Shown here piece by piece: positions 1 to 8,734 of a stretch of 51,126 nt of DNA. This stretch comes from an uncultured Rubritalea sp. (GTDB taxonomy: Bacteria > Verrucomicrobiota > Verrucomicrobiia > Verrucomicrobiales > Akkermansiaceae). Location: NCBI GenBank assembly GCA_937132085.1, contig CAKZNV010000222.1, forward strand, positions 1 to 51,126. The letters are read 5' to 3'. Position 1 is the first letter of the stretch; every line of letters begins with the position of its first letter. The translations under genes were made by a program, and so were the position numbers. The notes beneath the pieces are model-generated. The model made no database searches. It saw only the letters and a program-made list of their open reading frames with translations, and was not told where the DNA came from.

Positions 1-5
1 TTATT

Positions 6-998
6 ATGTCTGAGAAAATTAAAGCCCTGTTAGCCACGGGAAGAATTTCAAACCTGCCTACAGTCTGGTGTAACTGCTTGGCTGCAGCACTAATTTTGTT
101 CCATCAATCAGAAAAAGGCTTCCAAGAATTTGTTTCACAACCTTGGAGCGAACCTCTTACTTACTTAGCTATATTCTTAGTAGTAATCACTTCATGCTTC
201 TACGTTGGTGGATGTTTCTTCGGTGACTATCACGACCGAGAATTTGATGCTGAACATAAACCCGAGCGACCTATACCATCAGGAGTCTTGAAGAAAAACA
301 CTGTTTACATTATAGGTATTGCTCTCATGCTCCCTGCTTTCATAGCTGGGTCTTTCCTACCTAGTCTGTATATAGAAGATTTCAGAATACACCTTATACA
401 GCTACCTATGCTGTGTCTATTTTTCTCTATCCTCTGGTATTCCTCTTATCATAAAAAATCGCTATATATAGGACTACCATTAATTGGTCTATGCCGATTT
501 TTCCTAGTAATTTTCTCTGCAGCAGCTACTTCAGTTTTACTAGGACAAATGAAAGCCATTGGTGAATATACTCATTTTGAAAGTGCGCCCTACTACATCA
601 CCCCAATCGTCCTCTACGCCTCAGCGGTCTGTCTCTACACCATCTGCTTCGCAAGCGTGGCTCGCACGGAGTCATCCGATAGCCCTATCACTTGGCGAAA
701 GGTTTTGCGTTACACAATGCTTGGACTCCCGCTACTCGCTGTAATCTCAAAAGGTAGTTTCTTTGGTATATTCCAGCAGACTCCCGCTATCGTAGCTGTC
801 GCCATTTACGCAATCTGGCTCATCCATAGTTTCTCTTACCTCAGCAGAAATAAAGGAGTTTACGTCTCCAAATGTCTCGCTGGCTTCTGCTTACTAGACG
901 CCTGTTTCGTGGCTCAGTTTGGCTGGATCTGGCTCATCATCTGCCTCGTCCTATTCGCCTGTTCACTCGCTCTACAGAAAATAGCACCAGCGACCTAG
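6..998 (+). CDS. UbiA-family prenyltransferase, EboC-like
   Basis: This is a polytopic membrane protein of 330 residues with about nine hydrophobic segments. UbiA enzymes transfer a polyprenyl group to an acceptor within the inner membrane. The start of the protein (GRISNLPTVWCN, residues 12-23) and the Asp-rich motif GDYHDREFD (73-81, DxxDxxxD) followed by KPERPIPSG (85-93) are classic for the family. A second, weaker acidic site may lie near residues 218-224. The 'SNLPTVW' opening and the EboF-like protein at 6635-7993 suggest the EboC branch of the ebo cluster rather than quinone-synthesis UbiA; this is inference. The ATG at position 6 looks like the true start but the gene lies at the window edge, so any upstream operon partners are not visible. 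It converges on the sulfatase ending at 1010, with only 11 bp between stop codons. Confidence 0.8.
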   Translation: MSEKIKALLATGRISNLPTVWCNCLAAALILFHQSEKGFQEFVSQPWSEPLTYLAIFLVVITSCFYVGGCFFGDYHDREFDAEHKPERPIPSGVLKKNTVYIIGIALMLPAFIAGSFLPSLYIEDFRIHLIQLPMLCLFFSILWYSSYHKKSLYIGLPLIGLCRFFLVIFSAAATSVLLGQMKAIGEYTHFESAPYYITPIVLYASAVCLYTICFASVARTESSDSPITWRKVLRYTMLGLPLLAVISKGSFFGIFQQTPAIVAVAIYAIWLIHSFSYLSRNKGVYVSKCLAGFCLLDACFVAQFGWIWLIICLVLFACSLALQKIAPAT

Positions 999-1009
999 GG
1001 ATCGATAAA

Positions 1010-2437
1010 CTACGGCGTCTCTTTTTTGAAGACGTCGAACTCAGGGTTCACGCAACGCTTTTTCCAGCGTTTGTAAACCGCTCTGAGTTGCTCTTCTGAC
1101 TCTGGTTGTTCACCTTTATCACCAGTCTCTTTGATCCAAGCATTCAATAAATCACGATGCTTCTTGAGCTCCTCAGCATGATTTGGATCAGCAGCTAGGT
1201 TATTTACCTGATGAGGATCTTTTTCCAGATCATAGAGTTCTTCTGCAGGACGTTTGCCAAAGAATGCCCACTCAGGTATTTTGCCTAGCTTTCCGCTGTC
1301 ATGAAGCGCATGCAGACGTCTAGTCTGAGCCTGATTATCACGATACTGAGGCTGGAGTAAGATACGGTCAGTGAGGAAATTTTTGATATAACGATACTTC
1401 TCCGTGCGCACCGTGCGAATACGATCAATCGTGTAGTCACAGCGATCACGAGCAGAGATCACATGGTCACGTTTCTTATAATCTTTCCCAAAGAGGTCTT
1501 GCCCATGCAGATACTTAGGCAGCTCAATACCAGCCAACGCTAATGTGGTAGCAGAGATATCAAGCGTGCTGGTCATCTCCTCACGCACTGTATCCTTCGG
1601 TATTCCTGGCCCAGTAATAATGAGCGGCACATGCACTCCCCCTTCGTAGCAAAATTGCTTGTGACGCAGTGAGTGATTATTCCCATGATCTGAGAAAAAG
1701 AACACGATAGTATTCTCTAACAATCCATCTTGCTTTAGCCCATCCATGATCTTTTTCACATCATTATCAGTGACTCTCACCGTATCATAATGATGAGCCC
1801 ATTCTTTACGGAAGATCTCTTCATCAGGAAAATAAGGAGGAACCTTCATTGTCGATGGATCCACTTTGTCTTTGAAGCCCTTGGTTCTAGCCTTACCTCC
1901 ATACAGTTGAATCTGCCCAAACCATGGCATCCCTTTAGGAACATCAGTCCAAGACCCTTTACCTTTAGTGCTCCACTGAAACTCTCGGCCTTGCTTGAGC
2001 TTAGGGCTTCCTATGGTGTAATGATCAGCTCTGTTAAAAACGAAATTGTAATCATCTTTGCCTCTATTGAAAGTAGCGTAGCCATTTTCTTTAAATATCT
2101 GAGGGAGAGTCTTGACTCCTTTTGGGATGTGAATCATCGACTCAGCACTACGTGAGGAACGATGATTATGAAATCCCGTAGTAGTCTGATAGACACCAGT
2201 GATCATAGCGGAACGACATGCCGAGCAAACTGGAGCAGGAACGTAACATCGAGAGAATCTCACCCCATTTTTACTCATTTCATCTAGCTGTGGAGTCTTC
2301 CCAGCATTGATTGGATAACCGTAAGATTCCATCCATGGAGAAAGATCCTCCACGAATATCCAAAGAATATTTGGTTTATCAGCAGCTCTCACTGATAGGC
2401 TTAGCACTGCTAGTAACAGAATGGTTAGATATTTCAT
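1010..2437 (-). CDS. Secreted sulfatase (heparan N-sulfatase-like)
   Basis: This is a secreted sulfatase of 475 residues, likely hydrolysing sulfate esters or sulfamates on polysaccharides. An N-terminal signal peptide (about residues 1-18) precedes the sulfatase fold, which starts at KPNILWIFVEDLSP. The formylglycine motif is CSACR followed by TG at residues 71-81, with Cys71 as the residue converted to formylglycine; this fits C-x-[PA]-x-R-x4-TG. The usual metal-binding Asp-Asp of the family appears here as Glu30-Asp31, a variant common in the heparan N-sulfatase-like branch. A second conserved block, FFFSDHGNN, lies in the middle. It is the last gene of a three-sulfatase operon, 18 bp after the preceding stop. 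Unlike the other two it lacks a long Lys-rich tail. Substrate cannot be told from the sequence. Confidence 0.9.
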   Translation of the reverse strand: MKYLTILLLAVLSLSVRAADKPNILWIFVEDLSPWMESYGYPINAGKTPQLDEMSKNGVRFSRCYVPAPVCSACRSAMITGVYQTTTGFHNHRSSRSAESMIHIPKGVKTLPQIFKENGYATFNRGKDDYNFVFNRADHYTIGSPKLKQGREFQWSTKGKGSWTDVPKGMPWFGQIQLYGGKARTKGFKDKVDPSTMKVPPYFPDEEIFRKEWAHHYDTVRVTDNDVKKIMDGLKQDGLLENTIVFFFSDHGNNHSLRHKQFCYEGGVHVPLIITGPGIPKDTVREEMTSTLDISATTLALAGIELPKYLHGQDLFGKDYKKRDHVISARDRCDYTIDRIRTVRTEKYRYIKNFLTDRILLQPQYRDNQAQTRRLHALHDSGKLGKIPEWAFFGKRPAEELYDLEKDPHQVNNLAADPNHAEELKKHRDLLNAWIKETGDKGEQPESEEQLRAVYKRWKKRCVNPEFDVFKKETP

Positions 2438-2455
2438 CGTTGTTTTAAAGTTAGT

Positions 2456-3862
2456 TTATTTCACCGCCTTTTCCTTGTTCTTTTTGTTTTTCTTATCCTT
2501 TTTACCCTTCTTCTTTTTCTTACCTTCATTCCCCGGTGAACCTGGGCCCCAGAGTGGCTCTTGTAGCTGGCTTTCCCAAACTTTCATTTTCTCTAGTAAA
2601 GCTTTTAGAACTTCTGGATTCTTTGCAGCTAGATCGTTGCTTTCGCCTATGTCCTTAGAGATATCATAGAGTTCTGGCTTGGCTCCAGCTTCTTTACGGT
2701 TGTGGATGAGCTTCCACTTACCCTCACGTAGAGCGATGCTTCCCTTTGATCCGTGCTGACGCCAATGCAAGGTGCGCTGAGGTAAAGACTTTTTCTCATT
2801 TGTCATCAAAGGTAAGAAACTACGCCCATCTAGCTTCCAACCTGCAGAGACTTTATTGCCAGACATTTCTATCACTGTAGGAAGGATATCCAGGGAGATA
2901 ACTGGATCTGAAATCACACTTCCCGGCTTTATTTTCTCAGGCCAGCGCATTGCCCAAGGGACTCTGACGCCACCTTCCCAGAGTGTGCCTTTCTTACCTT
3001 GGAGCTTACCATTGTTAGCGCCTGTCGCAGTCTGCCCACCGTTGTCATTGGTGAAAATCACTAGGGTATTGTCCTCAATCCCGTTGTCTTTGACCGCCTT
3101 GAGAATTTTACCGACGTTGTCATCCAGAGACACGATCAGTCCTGCATAGTTCATTCGTCCTTTTTTCTCGATGTGCTTGATTCGATCTAGATCCTTTTTG
3201 TTAGGTTGATTCGGTGAGTGTGGCGCAGTGAATGAAACGAATAGGTAAAATGGCTCAGCTTTGTTCTCTTTGATGAACTTTACTGCAGCATCACCGAAAC
3301 GATCCGTGACGTATCCTTCTTCTTTAGTTGGTTTATCATTATCCAGAATCACACGATGTGGTGTTGTCTTTGTCATTGGGTAGTAACCACGGGAACCTTG
3401 AAGTAGTCCGTAAAACCAATCGTAACCACGCTTGTTAGGGTGCATATTTGCAGGATAGCCTAGATGCCATTTACCGATAAGAGCAGTCTTGTAGCCCATG
3501 CCTTGAAGTCGTTTCACACCGAAAGTCTCCTCTAATGAAACACCATTCTTCGCCCCTGGGGGCAAATTATTGTCATAGCCGAAACGTCCTTGATAACGCC
3601 CAGTCATTAGCCCTGCTCGTGAAGGTGAGCAGACACAGCCAGACATGTAAGCATCTGTTAGACGAGCGCCATCACGAGCAATTGTGTCGATGTGCGGAGT
3701 CAGCTTCTTCATATCTTCGGCACAATCAGGCTGAAAACCAAAGTCAGCATAGCCTGCGTCGTCTGAGTAAAGGATGATTATGTTCGGCTTCTTCGCCGCT
3801 ACAGCTGATACGCATAACGAAGAGATCACTGAGAGCGATAGGATAGCATTTTTAAATTTCAT
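2456..3862 (-). CDS. Secreted sulfatase with Lys-rich C-terminal tail
   Basis: This is a sulfatase of 468 residues. It has a signal peptide (about 1-22), the metal-binding YSDDAGYADFG block (Asp34-Asp35), and the formylglycine motif CSPSR at 78-82 followed by TG. The lysine of GKWHLGY and the FTNDNGG block are also present, so the catalytic set looks complete. The last 22 or so residues are almost entirely lysine with a few Asn, Gly and Glu, outside the fold; such a tail could hold the enzyme on acidic glycans or the envelope, but that is inference. It lies between two other sulfatases with gaps of 9 and 18 bp, so the three are probably co-transcribed. Function as a polysaccharide sulfatase is well supported; the substrate is unknown. 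Confidence 0.93.
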   Translation of the reverse strand: MKFKNAILSLSVISSLCVSAVAAKKPNIIILYSDDAGYADFGFQPDCAEDMKKLTPHIDTIARDGARLTDAYMSGCVCSPSRAGLMTGRYQGRFGYDNNLPPGAKNGVSLEETFGVKRLQGMGYKTALIGKWHLGYPANMHPNKRGYDWFYGLLQGSRGYYPMTKTTPHRVILDNDKPTKEEGYVTDRFGDAAVKFIKENKAEPFYLFVSFTAPHSPNQPNKKDLDRIKHIEKKGRMNYAGLIVSLDDNVGKILKAVKDNGIEDNTLVIFTNDNGGQTATGANNGKLQGKKGTLWEGGVRVPWAMRWPEKIKPGSVISDPVISLDILPTVIEMSGNKVSAGWKLDGRSFLPLMTNEKKSLPQRTLHWRQHGSKGSIALREGKWKLIHNRKEAGAKPELYDISKDIGESNDLAAKNPEVLKALLEKMKVWESQLQEPLWGPGSPGNEGKKKKKGKKDKKNKKNKEKAVK

Positions 3863-3871
3863 GATGTTTTT

Positions 3872-5335
3872 CTATTTTTTAGATTTCTTCTTTTTACGGT
3901 TTTTCTTTTGACGAGGCTTTGATGGATCTTTGAAATCCTTGTGCTCAGTGCGCAAGGTCGTGAATAGTGTAGTCATATCATTTAATACTTTAGGATGTTT
4001 ATCCGCTAGATTATTCTTTTCACCAATATCCTTAGAGAGGTCGAAGAGTAATGTTTTACCACCAGCACGGCGATAGGCTTTCCAGTTTCCCATTCGGATC
4101 GCTTGTTGACTTCCTAGCTCCCAGTAGAGAGAATCGTGCTTCTTCTGCTTACCTTCTCCTGTCAGAGTTGCTAGAATTGAGATTCCATCCGTTTTCTTCT
4201 TCGGTTTCTCACCTGCTACTTCTGCGAATGTAGCAAGCATGTCCCAGCCAGCTGAAATATGATCAGATTTTGTTGCTGGTTTGATCTTACCTGGCCACGA
4301 AGCGATGAATGGCACACGGATGCCCCCTTCATAGAGTGAACCTTTCAATGCCTTGAGTTCACCAGCTGAGTTAAAGTATGACGCCCCACCACCACCTGCA
4401 TTAGTTGGCCCATTATCTGAGGTGAAAATGATCAGTGTGTTATCGTAAATGCCGTGTTCCTTGAGCTTAGTGACTACGTTTCCGATGTAGCTATCCATGC
4501 GTGTAATCATTGCTGCATAAGTAGCGTGAGGAGTTTTGTTAGGGATATACCCACGGTTCCCAGTGTAGGGCTTTTCATTTGGCCATAGTTTACGATACTC
4601 TGCTAAGGCTGTATCATTTTCTGGAACTTGTAGGGCAACGTGTGGAATAATCGTAGCGTAATAGAGGAAGAACGGCTTCTCATGATTTCCATCGATAAAC
4701 TCTAACACTTCTTTGTTGATAAGATCTGGTGCGTAGTGCTTTCCTATGAGTTGCTTGCCGCCTTTATTACCTTCTAGGTCGACTCTCGTTTCATTTCTCC
4801 ATAAGTGCGTTGGGAAATAGTTGTGAGCCTCTCTCTGACAAAGGTAGCCAAAGAAGTGATCAAATCCTTGTTGATTAGGAGAACCATCATTGAATGGTCC
4901 ACCCAGTCCCCATTTACCCACAGCGCAGGTCTTATAGCCAGCTTTCTGGAGAATCCCTCCAACCGTCTCGGTGCCACGTTTCAGTGGATACTGACCTTCA
5001 CCTACTACGTTCTTTTTACTCTTCTCATTTTTAAATATTCCTGCTGAATTATTTCTAACCTGAGCATGTCCACTATGTTGACCCGTAATAAAACAAGCAC
5101 GCGTGGGAGCGCAGACCGCAGATCCCGAGTAATGCTGAGACAGTTTGATTCCAGATTTTGCCAGAGCATCAAGATGCGGAGTCTTTATCATCTTTTGGCC
5201 ATAACAACCTAGTTCATTGTAGCCGAGGTCATCCGCTAGAATGTAAATAATGTTAGGCTTACTGGCACCAGCTAAACTAGTGGAGCAAATCAATGTTAGC
5301 CCCAAAAGAGCTTTAGTAAAAATTGTTTGTATCAT
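3872..5335 (-). CDS. Secreted sulfatase, first gene of the operon
   Basis: This is an arylsulfatase-like secreted enzyme of 487 residues. The open frame extends ten codons upstream to a GTG, but the ATG at 5335 gives a clean signal peptide (MIQTIFTKALLGLTLICSTS...) and was chosen. The metal-binding ADDLGYNELG block, the formylglycine motif CAPTR (Cys75 from this start) followed by TG, GKWGLGG and FTSDNGP are all visible. The C-terminus ends in a Lys/Arg-rich stretch (KKNRKKKKSKK). It heads the three-sulfatase operon and is divergent from the XylR-type regulator at 5479, with about 140 bp between, the likely place of the operon promoter and operator. The fold resembles N-acetylgalactosamine or choline-type arylsulfatases; no precise substrate is claimed. 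Confidence 0.92.
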   Translation of the reverse strand: MIQTIFTKALLGLTLICSTSLAGASKPNIIYILADDLGYNELGCYGQKMIKTPHLDALAKSGIKLSQHYSGSAVCAPTRACFITGQHSGHAQVRNNSAGIFKNEKSKKNVVGEGQYPLKRGTETVGGILQKAGYKTCAVGKWGLGGPFNDGSPNQQGFDHFFGYLCQREAHNYFPTHLWRNETRVDLEGNKGGKQLIGKHYAPDLINKEVLEFIDGNHEKPFFLYYATIIPHVALQVPENDTALAEYRKLWPNEKPYTGNRGYIPNKTPHATYAAMITRMDSYIGNVVTKLKEHGIYDNTLIIFTSDNGPTNAGGGGASYFNSAGELKALKGSLYEGGIRVPFIASWPGKIKPATKSDHISAGWDMLATFAEVAGEKPKKKTDGISILATLTGEGKQKKHDSLYWELGSQQAIRMGNWKAYRRAGGKTLLFDLSKDIGEKNNLADKHPKVLNDMTTLFTTLRTEHKDFKDPSKPRQKKNRKKKKSKK

Positions 5336-5478
5336 GATTGTTTGTTGTTTCAGGTTGCGTCTCACAACGTAAGAAGTAAGTTCGTTCTTGAAACGTAACC
5401 TTATGTGGTGGGAAAATCCTATTTTATTAGATCAACAATTTTCCTCTTCATCTGCTACTTCTAGTTTCACTACTCACT

Positions 5479-6642
5479 ATGCAAGATACTAAACATTACA
5501 ACATAGCCGTCATATTTCCTAATTGGTATCCCTACCTGAAGGACGTAATGGAAGGGATCCTAGCGATTCACAGCATACGTAGTCACTGCCGTTTTCTCAA
5601 TTTCGTTACTTCTGATTTCAGTCAGCCGATTGAGTTACCTCAGGGCTATAAGCCTGATGGCATCTTGGTTTCTTACGATGATGATAAATTTGATGCTACT
5701 TGGCTTGATGACCTAGATGTCCCAGTGATCAACATTTTCAGTTCATTAAGAAAAAGACACCCCTCTGTAGGGTCAAATTTCCGCTCCATGGTCACCACTG
5801 CTGTTGAACATTTCACTCAGTTGAATTTTGAAAAAATTGGTGTCCTCGGAACATCAGGTAGTGCCTTCAACCAGAGGATGTATGAGATCTTTGAAGAGGA
5901 ATGCTCTAAACGAAATTTACCTTTCTGGAGCATTGACTTACCAGATGGCATACAGCCTGGAGAATGGTCACATCTAGAAAAAAATGCTCCTGAACTAAAA
6001 GAAAAACTGTTGAACCCAGGTGGTAGAACTGGAATATACACCTCTCACGATGTCAGAGGTAGATTGCTAATAGACTACTGTGCAGACTTAGGAGTGAACA
6101 TCCCTAAGGAGATCGGAGTCCTAGGACGATTTGATACGATCAATGCTCGTCTTAGCACTCCGGAGTTATCTAGTATTTTGATGCCTACCTTACAGATTGG
6201 TTCTCAAGCAATGCAGTTACTCATCAATTTAATTGAAGGCAACAAAGTTGAAACTAAACACATAGAACTAGAAATCAAAGAAATCCGAGTCCGCGCTTCC
6301 ACAGTGGCCAAGGCGGATACTGACATGGTCGTGCTCCAAGCACGCTCCATCATCCGCGAAAATGCTTGTAGCGGTCTAACTGTAGATGAATTAGTGCAGT
6401 CATTACCATTAGCACGTAGCACCTTTGAAAAACGTTACCGTGCGATGACTGGCACTTCACCAGCACTCCACATCCGTGAAGTCCGACTCGAAAAAGCACG
6501 TCAGTTATTGCTTACAACAAAGAGAACCGTTGATGAGATAGCCTACAATATTGGCTTCACAGATGCTCGTCCATTCGTAGTATTCTTCAAAAGAGAAACT
6601 GGTGAAACTCCTGGCGAATTTCGTAAGAAATTCGCTAAATAG
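5479..6642 (+). CDS. XylR-type LacI/AraC hybrid transcriptional regulator
   Basis: This is a sugar-responsive transcription factor of 387 residues. The first 270 or so residues form a LacI-like periplasmic-binding-protein domain (HYNIAVIFPNWYPYLKDVMEGI at the start), and residues of about 285-385 form an AraC/XylS double helix-turn-helix (LTVDELVQSLPLARSTFEKRYRAMTG then RTVDEIAYNIGFTDARPFVVFFKRETG). This architecture is that of E. coli XylR and is abundant in Verrucomicrobiota and Planctomycetota. It is divergent from the sulfatase operon, so control of those sulfatases by a released sugar is the natural guess. Its 3' end overlaps the convergent EboF-like gene by 8 bp. Confidence 0.92.
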   Translation: MQDTKHYNIAVIFPNWYPYLKDVMEGILAIHSIRSHCRFLNFVTSDFSQPIELPQGYKPDGILVSYDDDKFDATWLDDLDVPVINIFSSLRKRHPSVGSNFRSMVTTAVEHFTQLNFEKIGVLGTSGSAFNQRMYEIFEEECSKRNLPFWSIDLPDGIQPGEWSHLEKNAPELKEKLLNPGGRTGIYTSHDVRGRLLIDYCADLGVNIPKEIGVLGRFDTINARLSTPELSSILMPTLQIGSQAMQLLINLIEGNKVETKHIELEIKEIRVRASTVAKADTDMVVLQARSIIRENACSGLTVDELVQSLPLARSTFEKRYRAMTGTSPALHIREVRLEKARQLLLTTKRTVDEIAYNIGFTDARPFVVFFKRETGETPGEFRKKFAK

Positions 6643-7993
6643 ACTGCACAGCCTCAACGATTCGATTGAATACGTCTTCTGACTTTGTCACTGGCTTGAG
6701 ATTCTTCAGCCCAGCATTTGTGATGAATACAGGCTGTTCACCCTCTGGCACATTGTCTCTACCGTGTGAGCCCTTCACTAAAGTTGAATCTAGCGGTATC
6801 ACGTCTAGCATAGCTCTGAAACCTAGCTTCTTTTTAGCTAAGAATTTCACCACTCTGAGCATCGGAAATTTAAGCTTAGGATCAAGGAATAGCTCCACTG
6901 GATCATAGCCCACCTTACGATGAATATCCACACATCTAGCAAAATCTGGAGCCTTCTTATCGTCCATCCAGTAATAATAGGTGAACCAAGATTCAGGCTT
7001 CGCCACAGCGATCAAGTCGCCAGCTCTGTCGCCTAGCTCAGATCCATCACGCACCTCATCCACTCCAGGAGTCTCTAACAGCAGCGCACGCACTTGCTCG
7101 ATCAGTGATTTATCATTCACATAGACATGCGCTACCTGATGATCTGCCACAGCGAATACTTTACTCGCTCCGCAGTCTAACATTTCTAAATTCAATTCCT
7201 TCTTGATCTGAATCCAGCCCTTTTCTCTAAAGACACGGTTCAGATGCACAGGATGATTCACTCTCGAAATCCCATATTCTGATAAAAGAATGACTTCAAT
7301 CCCCCGCTCTTCATAAAATTCTAACAGACCTCCCACTATCTCATCAATCTCTGACAATTCCGCATTCACCTTATCATGGCCAGGGCCATACTGTTGCAGA
7401 CAATAATCCAAGTGCGGAAGGTAAACTAAGCTCAAGGTCGGCTCATGCCTGAGTTCGACCCAAGTGGCTGAATCCGCGATCCATTTGCTCGATGCGATAC
7501 CAGCCTTAGGGCCCCAAAATGATGGGAAAGGAAAATCACCAAGATCAGCTTTCACCAGTTCACGCATATCCATCGGTTGCGTATACACATCAAAAAACTT
7601 TCTACCATCAGCAGGATACATCGGTCGTGGAGTGATCGTCCAGTCAGCGCTAGAATACATATTATACCACCAGAACAGCTTGGCGCAGGTGAAGCCTGGG
7701 CATTCGCGGCGGAGTTTGTCCCAGATCTTTTCTCCTCTAACAATATGGTTACTCTGTTTCCAAAATTTCACCTCAGCATCCACTCTATCATACCAGCCAT
7801 TCGCCACGATTCCGTGTGATGATACTGGTCTTCCAGTCACGTAGCTGGACTGCGCCGTGCAGGTCACCGCAGGAAATGCAGGCTTAAAGCTAGAGACAGC
7901 CCCAGATTCAACAAACTCGCTGATCTTTGGTGTATACTTACCGATCAGGCTCTGGGTCAGCCCCACTACGTTGATTACAGCTACTCTTTTCAT
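6635..7993 (-). CDS. Alkaline-phosphatase-superfamily phosphodiesterase, EboF-like
   Basis: This protein of 452 residues belongs to the nucleotide pyrophosphatase/phosphodiesterase branch of the alkaline phosphatase superfamily. The opening KRVAVINVVGLTQSLIG holds the first metal-binding region but, unlike usual members, has no signal peptide. The nucleophile block FPAVTCTAQSSYVTGRPVSSHGIVANGW (near residues 40-67) contains a Thr in the usual nucleophile position. Later blocks include YLPHLDYCLQ, LLSEYGISRVNHPVHLN and KGSHGRD. The string CAKLFWWYNMYSSADWTITPRPMYPADGRK is what I recognise as typical of EboF proteins. With the EboC-like gene at the left edge, this suggests a split ebo locus. 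It converges on and overlaps the regulator gene by 8 bp. Confidence 0.82.
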   Translation of the reverse strand: MKRVAVINVVGLTQSLIGKYTPKISEFVESGAVSSFKPAFPAVTCTAQSSYVTGRPVSSHGIVANGWYDRVDAEVKFWKQSNHIVRGEKIWDKLRRECPGFTCAKLFWWYNMYSSADWTITPRPMYPADGRKFFDVYTQPMDMRELVKADLGDFPFPSFWGPKAGIASSKWIADSATWVELRHEPTLSLVYLPHLDYCLQQYGPGHDKVNAELSEIDEIVGGLLEFYEERGIEVILLSEYGISRVNHPVHLNRVFREKGWIQIKKELNLEMLDCGASKVFAVADHQVAHVYVNDKSLIEQVRALLLETPGVDEVRDGSELGDRAGDLIAVAKPESWFTYYYWMDDKKAPDFARCVDIHRKVGYDPVELFLDPKLKFPMLRVVKFLAKKKLGFRAMLDVIPLDSTLVKGSHGRDNVPEGEQPVFITNAGLKNLKPVTKSEDVFNRIVEAVQSI

Positions 7994-8039
7994 TTCAGGT
8001 GAAGTCTAGTCTCCGCTGTGCAGGACGCAACTTAGTTTT

Positions 8040-8621
8040 TTAGTCAAAAGTGAAATCTGTTTTTAACCCATAGAGCTGAGTAGCAAAGATCATTCCATTA
8101 GGCGCAATTGCCACACCTACCCCAGTTCGGTTCCATTTACCGTAGAGATTCTTATAGTGACTAGGGGATTTGGCCCAGCTTGAGACGACACTCCCTGCAC
8201 TGCCATTATACTTAGAATGATAAGCCACATTCTCACCTGCTTTACTCAAACTATAATCTAATGAAATCGTGTTAAACCTGCCACTGAACCCTGAGTGGTT
8301 TATCACAGGAACGCCAGTTTTAGAATAATTCAGCATTAGTTTCATACTGTGCTTACGAGCTAATTTCGCTAAGCCCTTATGATGCTCCATTCTATCTTTC
8401 CCTTTTGATACGCGAGAGTCATTCACTATTTTTTGAATAGTTGCCTCCATCTGAGGACTAGAGCTACCCCTACCTTTACTAAATCGCTTTGCTTCACCAC
8501 GACTTAGTTTTTTCATTCCCTTCGTCTCTGCTCCAACCACTTCTAAACCTGATGAGCCACAGGAGCTGAGAAAAAATGGTGAGAGGAGAGCCCAGGTTAG
8601 AGAGTGCGCTAGTTTTTTCAT
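8040..8621 (-). CDS. CAP-domain (SCP/YkwD-like) lipoprotein
   Basis: This is a secreted protein of 193 residues. The frame opens further upstream with a TTG, but the ATG at 8621 gives MKKLAHSLTWALL followed by a lipobox ending in Cys21, so it is probably a lipoprotein. The second half shows CAP superfamily features: an N-terminal helix with NDSRVSKGKDR, HSGFSGR, AGENVAYHS and SWAKSPSHYKNLYGKWNRTGVGVAIAPNG, which match the His/Glu-lined CAP cavity motifs. Bacterial CAP proteins are extracellular and of mostly unknown biochemical role. It is isolated between the EboF-like gene and the divergent MoxR operon. Confidence 0.85.
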   Translation of the reverse strand: MKKLAHSLTWALLSPFFLSSCGSSGLEVVGAETKGMKKLSRGEAKRFSKGRGSSSPQMEATIQKIVNDSRVSKGKDRMEHHKGLAKLARKHSMKLMLNYSKTGVPVINHSGFSGRFNTISLDYSLSKAGENVAYHSKYNGSAGSVVSSWAKSPSHYKNLYGKWNRTGVGVAIAPNGMIFATQLYGLKTDFTFD

Positions 8622-8734
8622 TCTACATAGAATAGAGATCAAACTATGCTCTTGCAATGTTAAGTTTCACTTTGTATTCATTACCCGTTCGTTTGACCCT
8701 ATTTAAAAAAAACATCTGACTTACGTCATCTACC

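Noticed and set aside
1010-6642. Full polysaccharide utilisation locus
   Set aside because: There are sulfatases and a regulator but no glycoside hydrolase, lyase, SusC/D or sugar transporter.
7464-7844. 126-residue gene on the plus strand
   Set aside because: It lies wholly inside the EboF-like gene on the other strand and has no recognisable domain.
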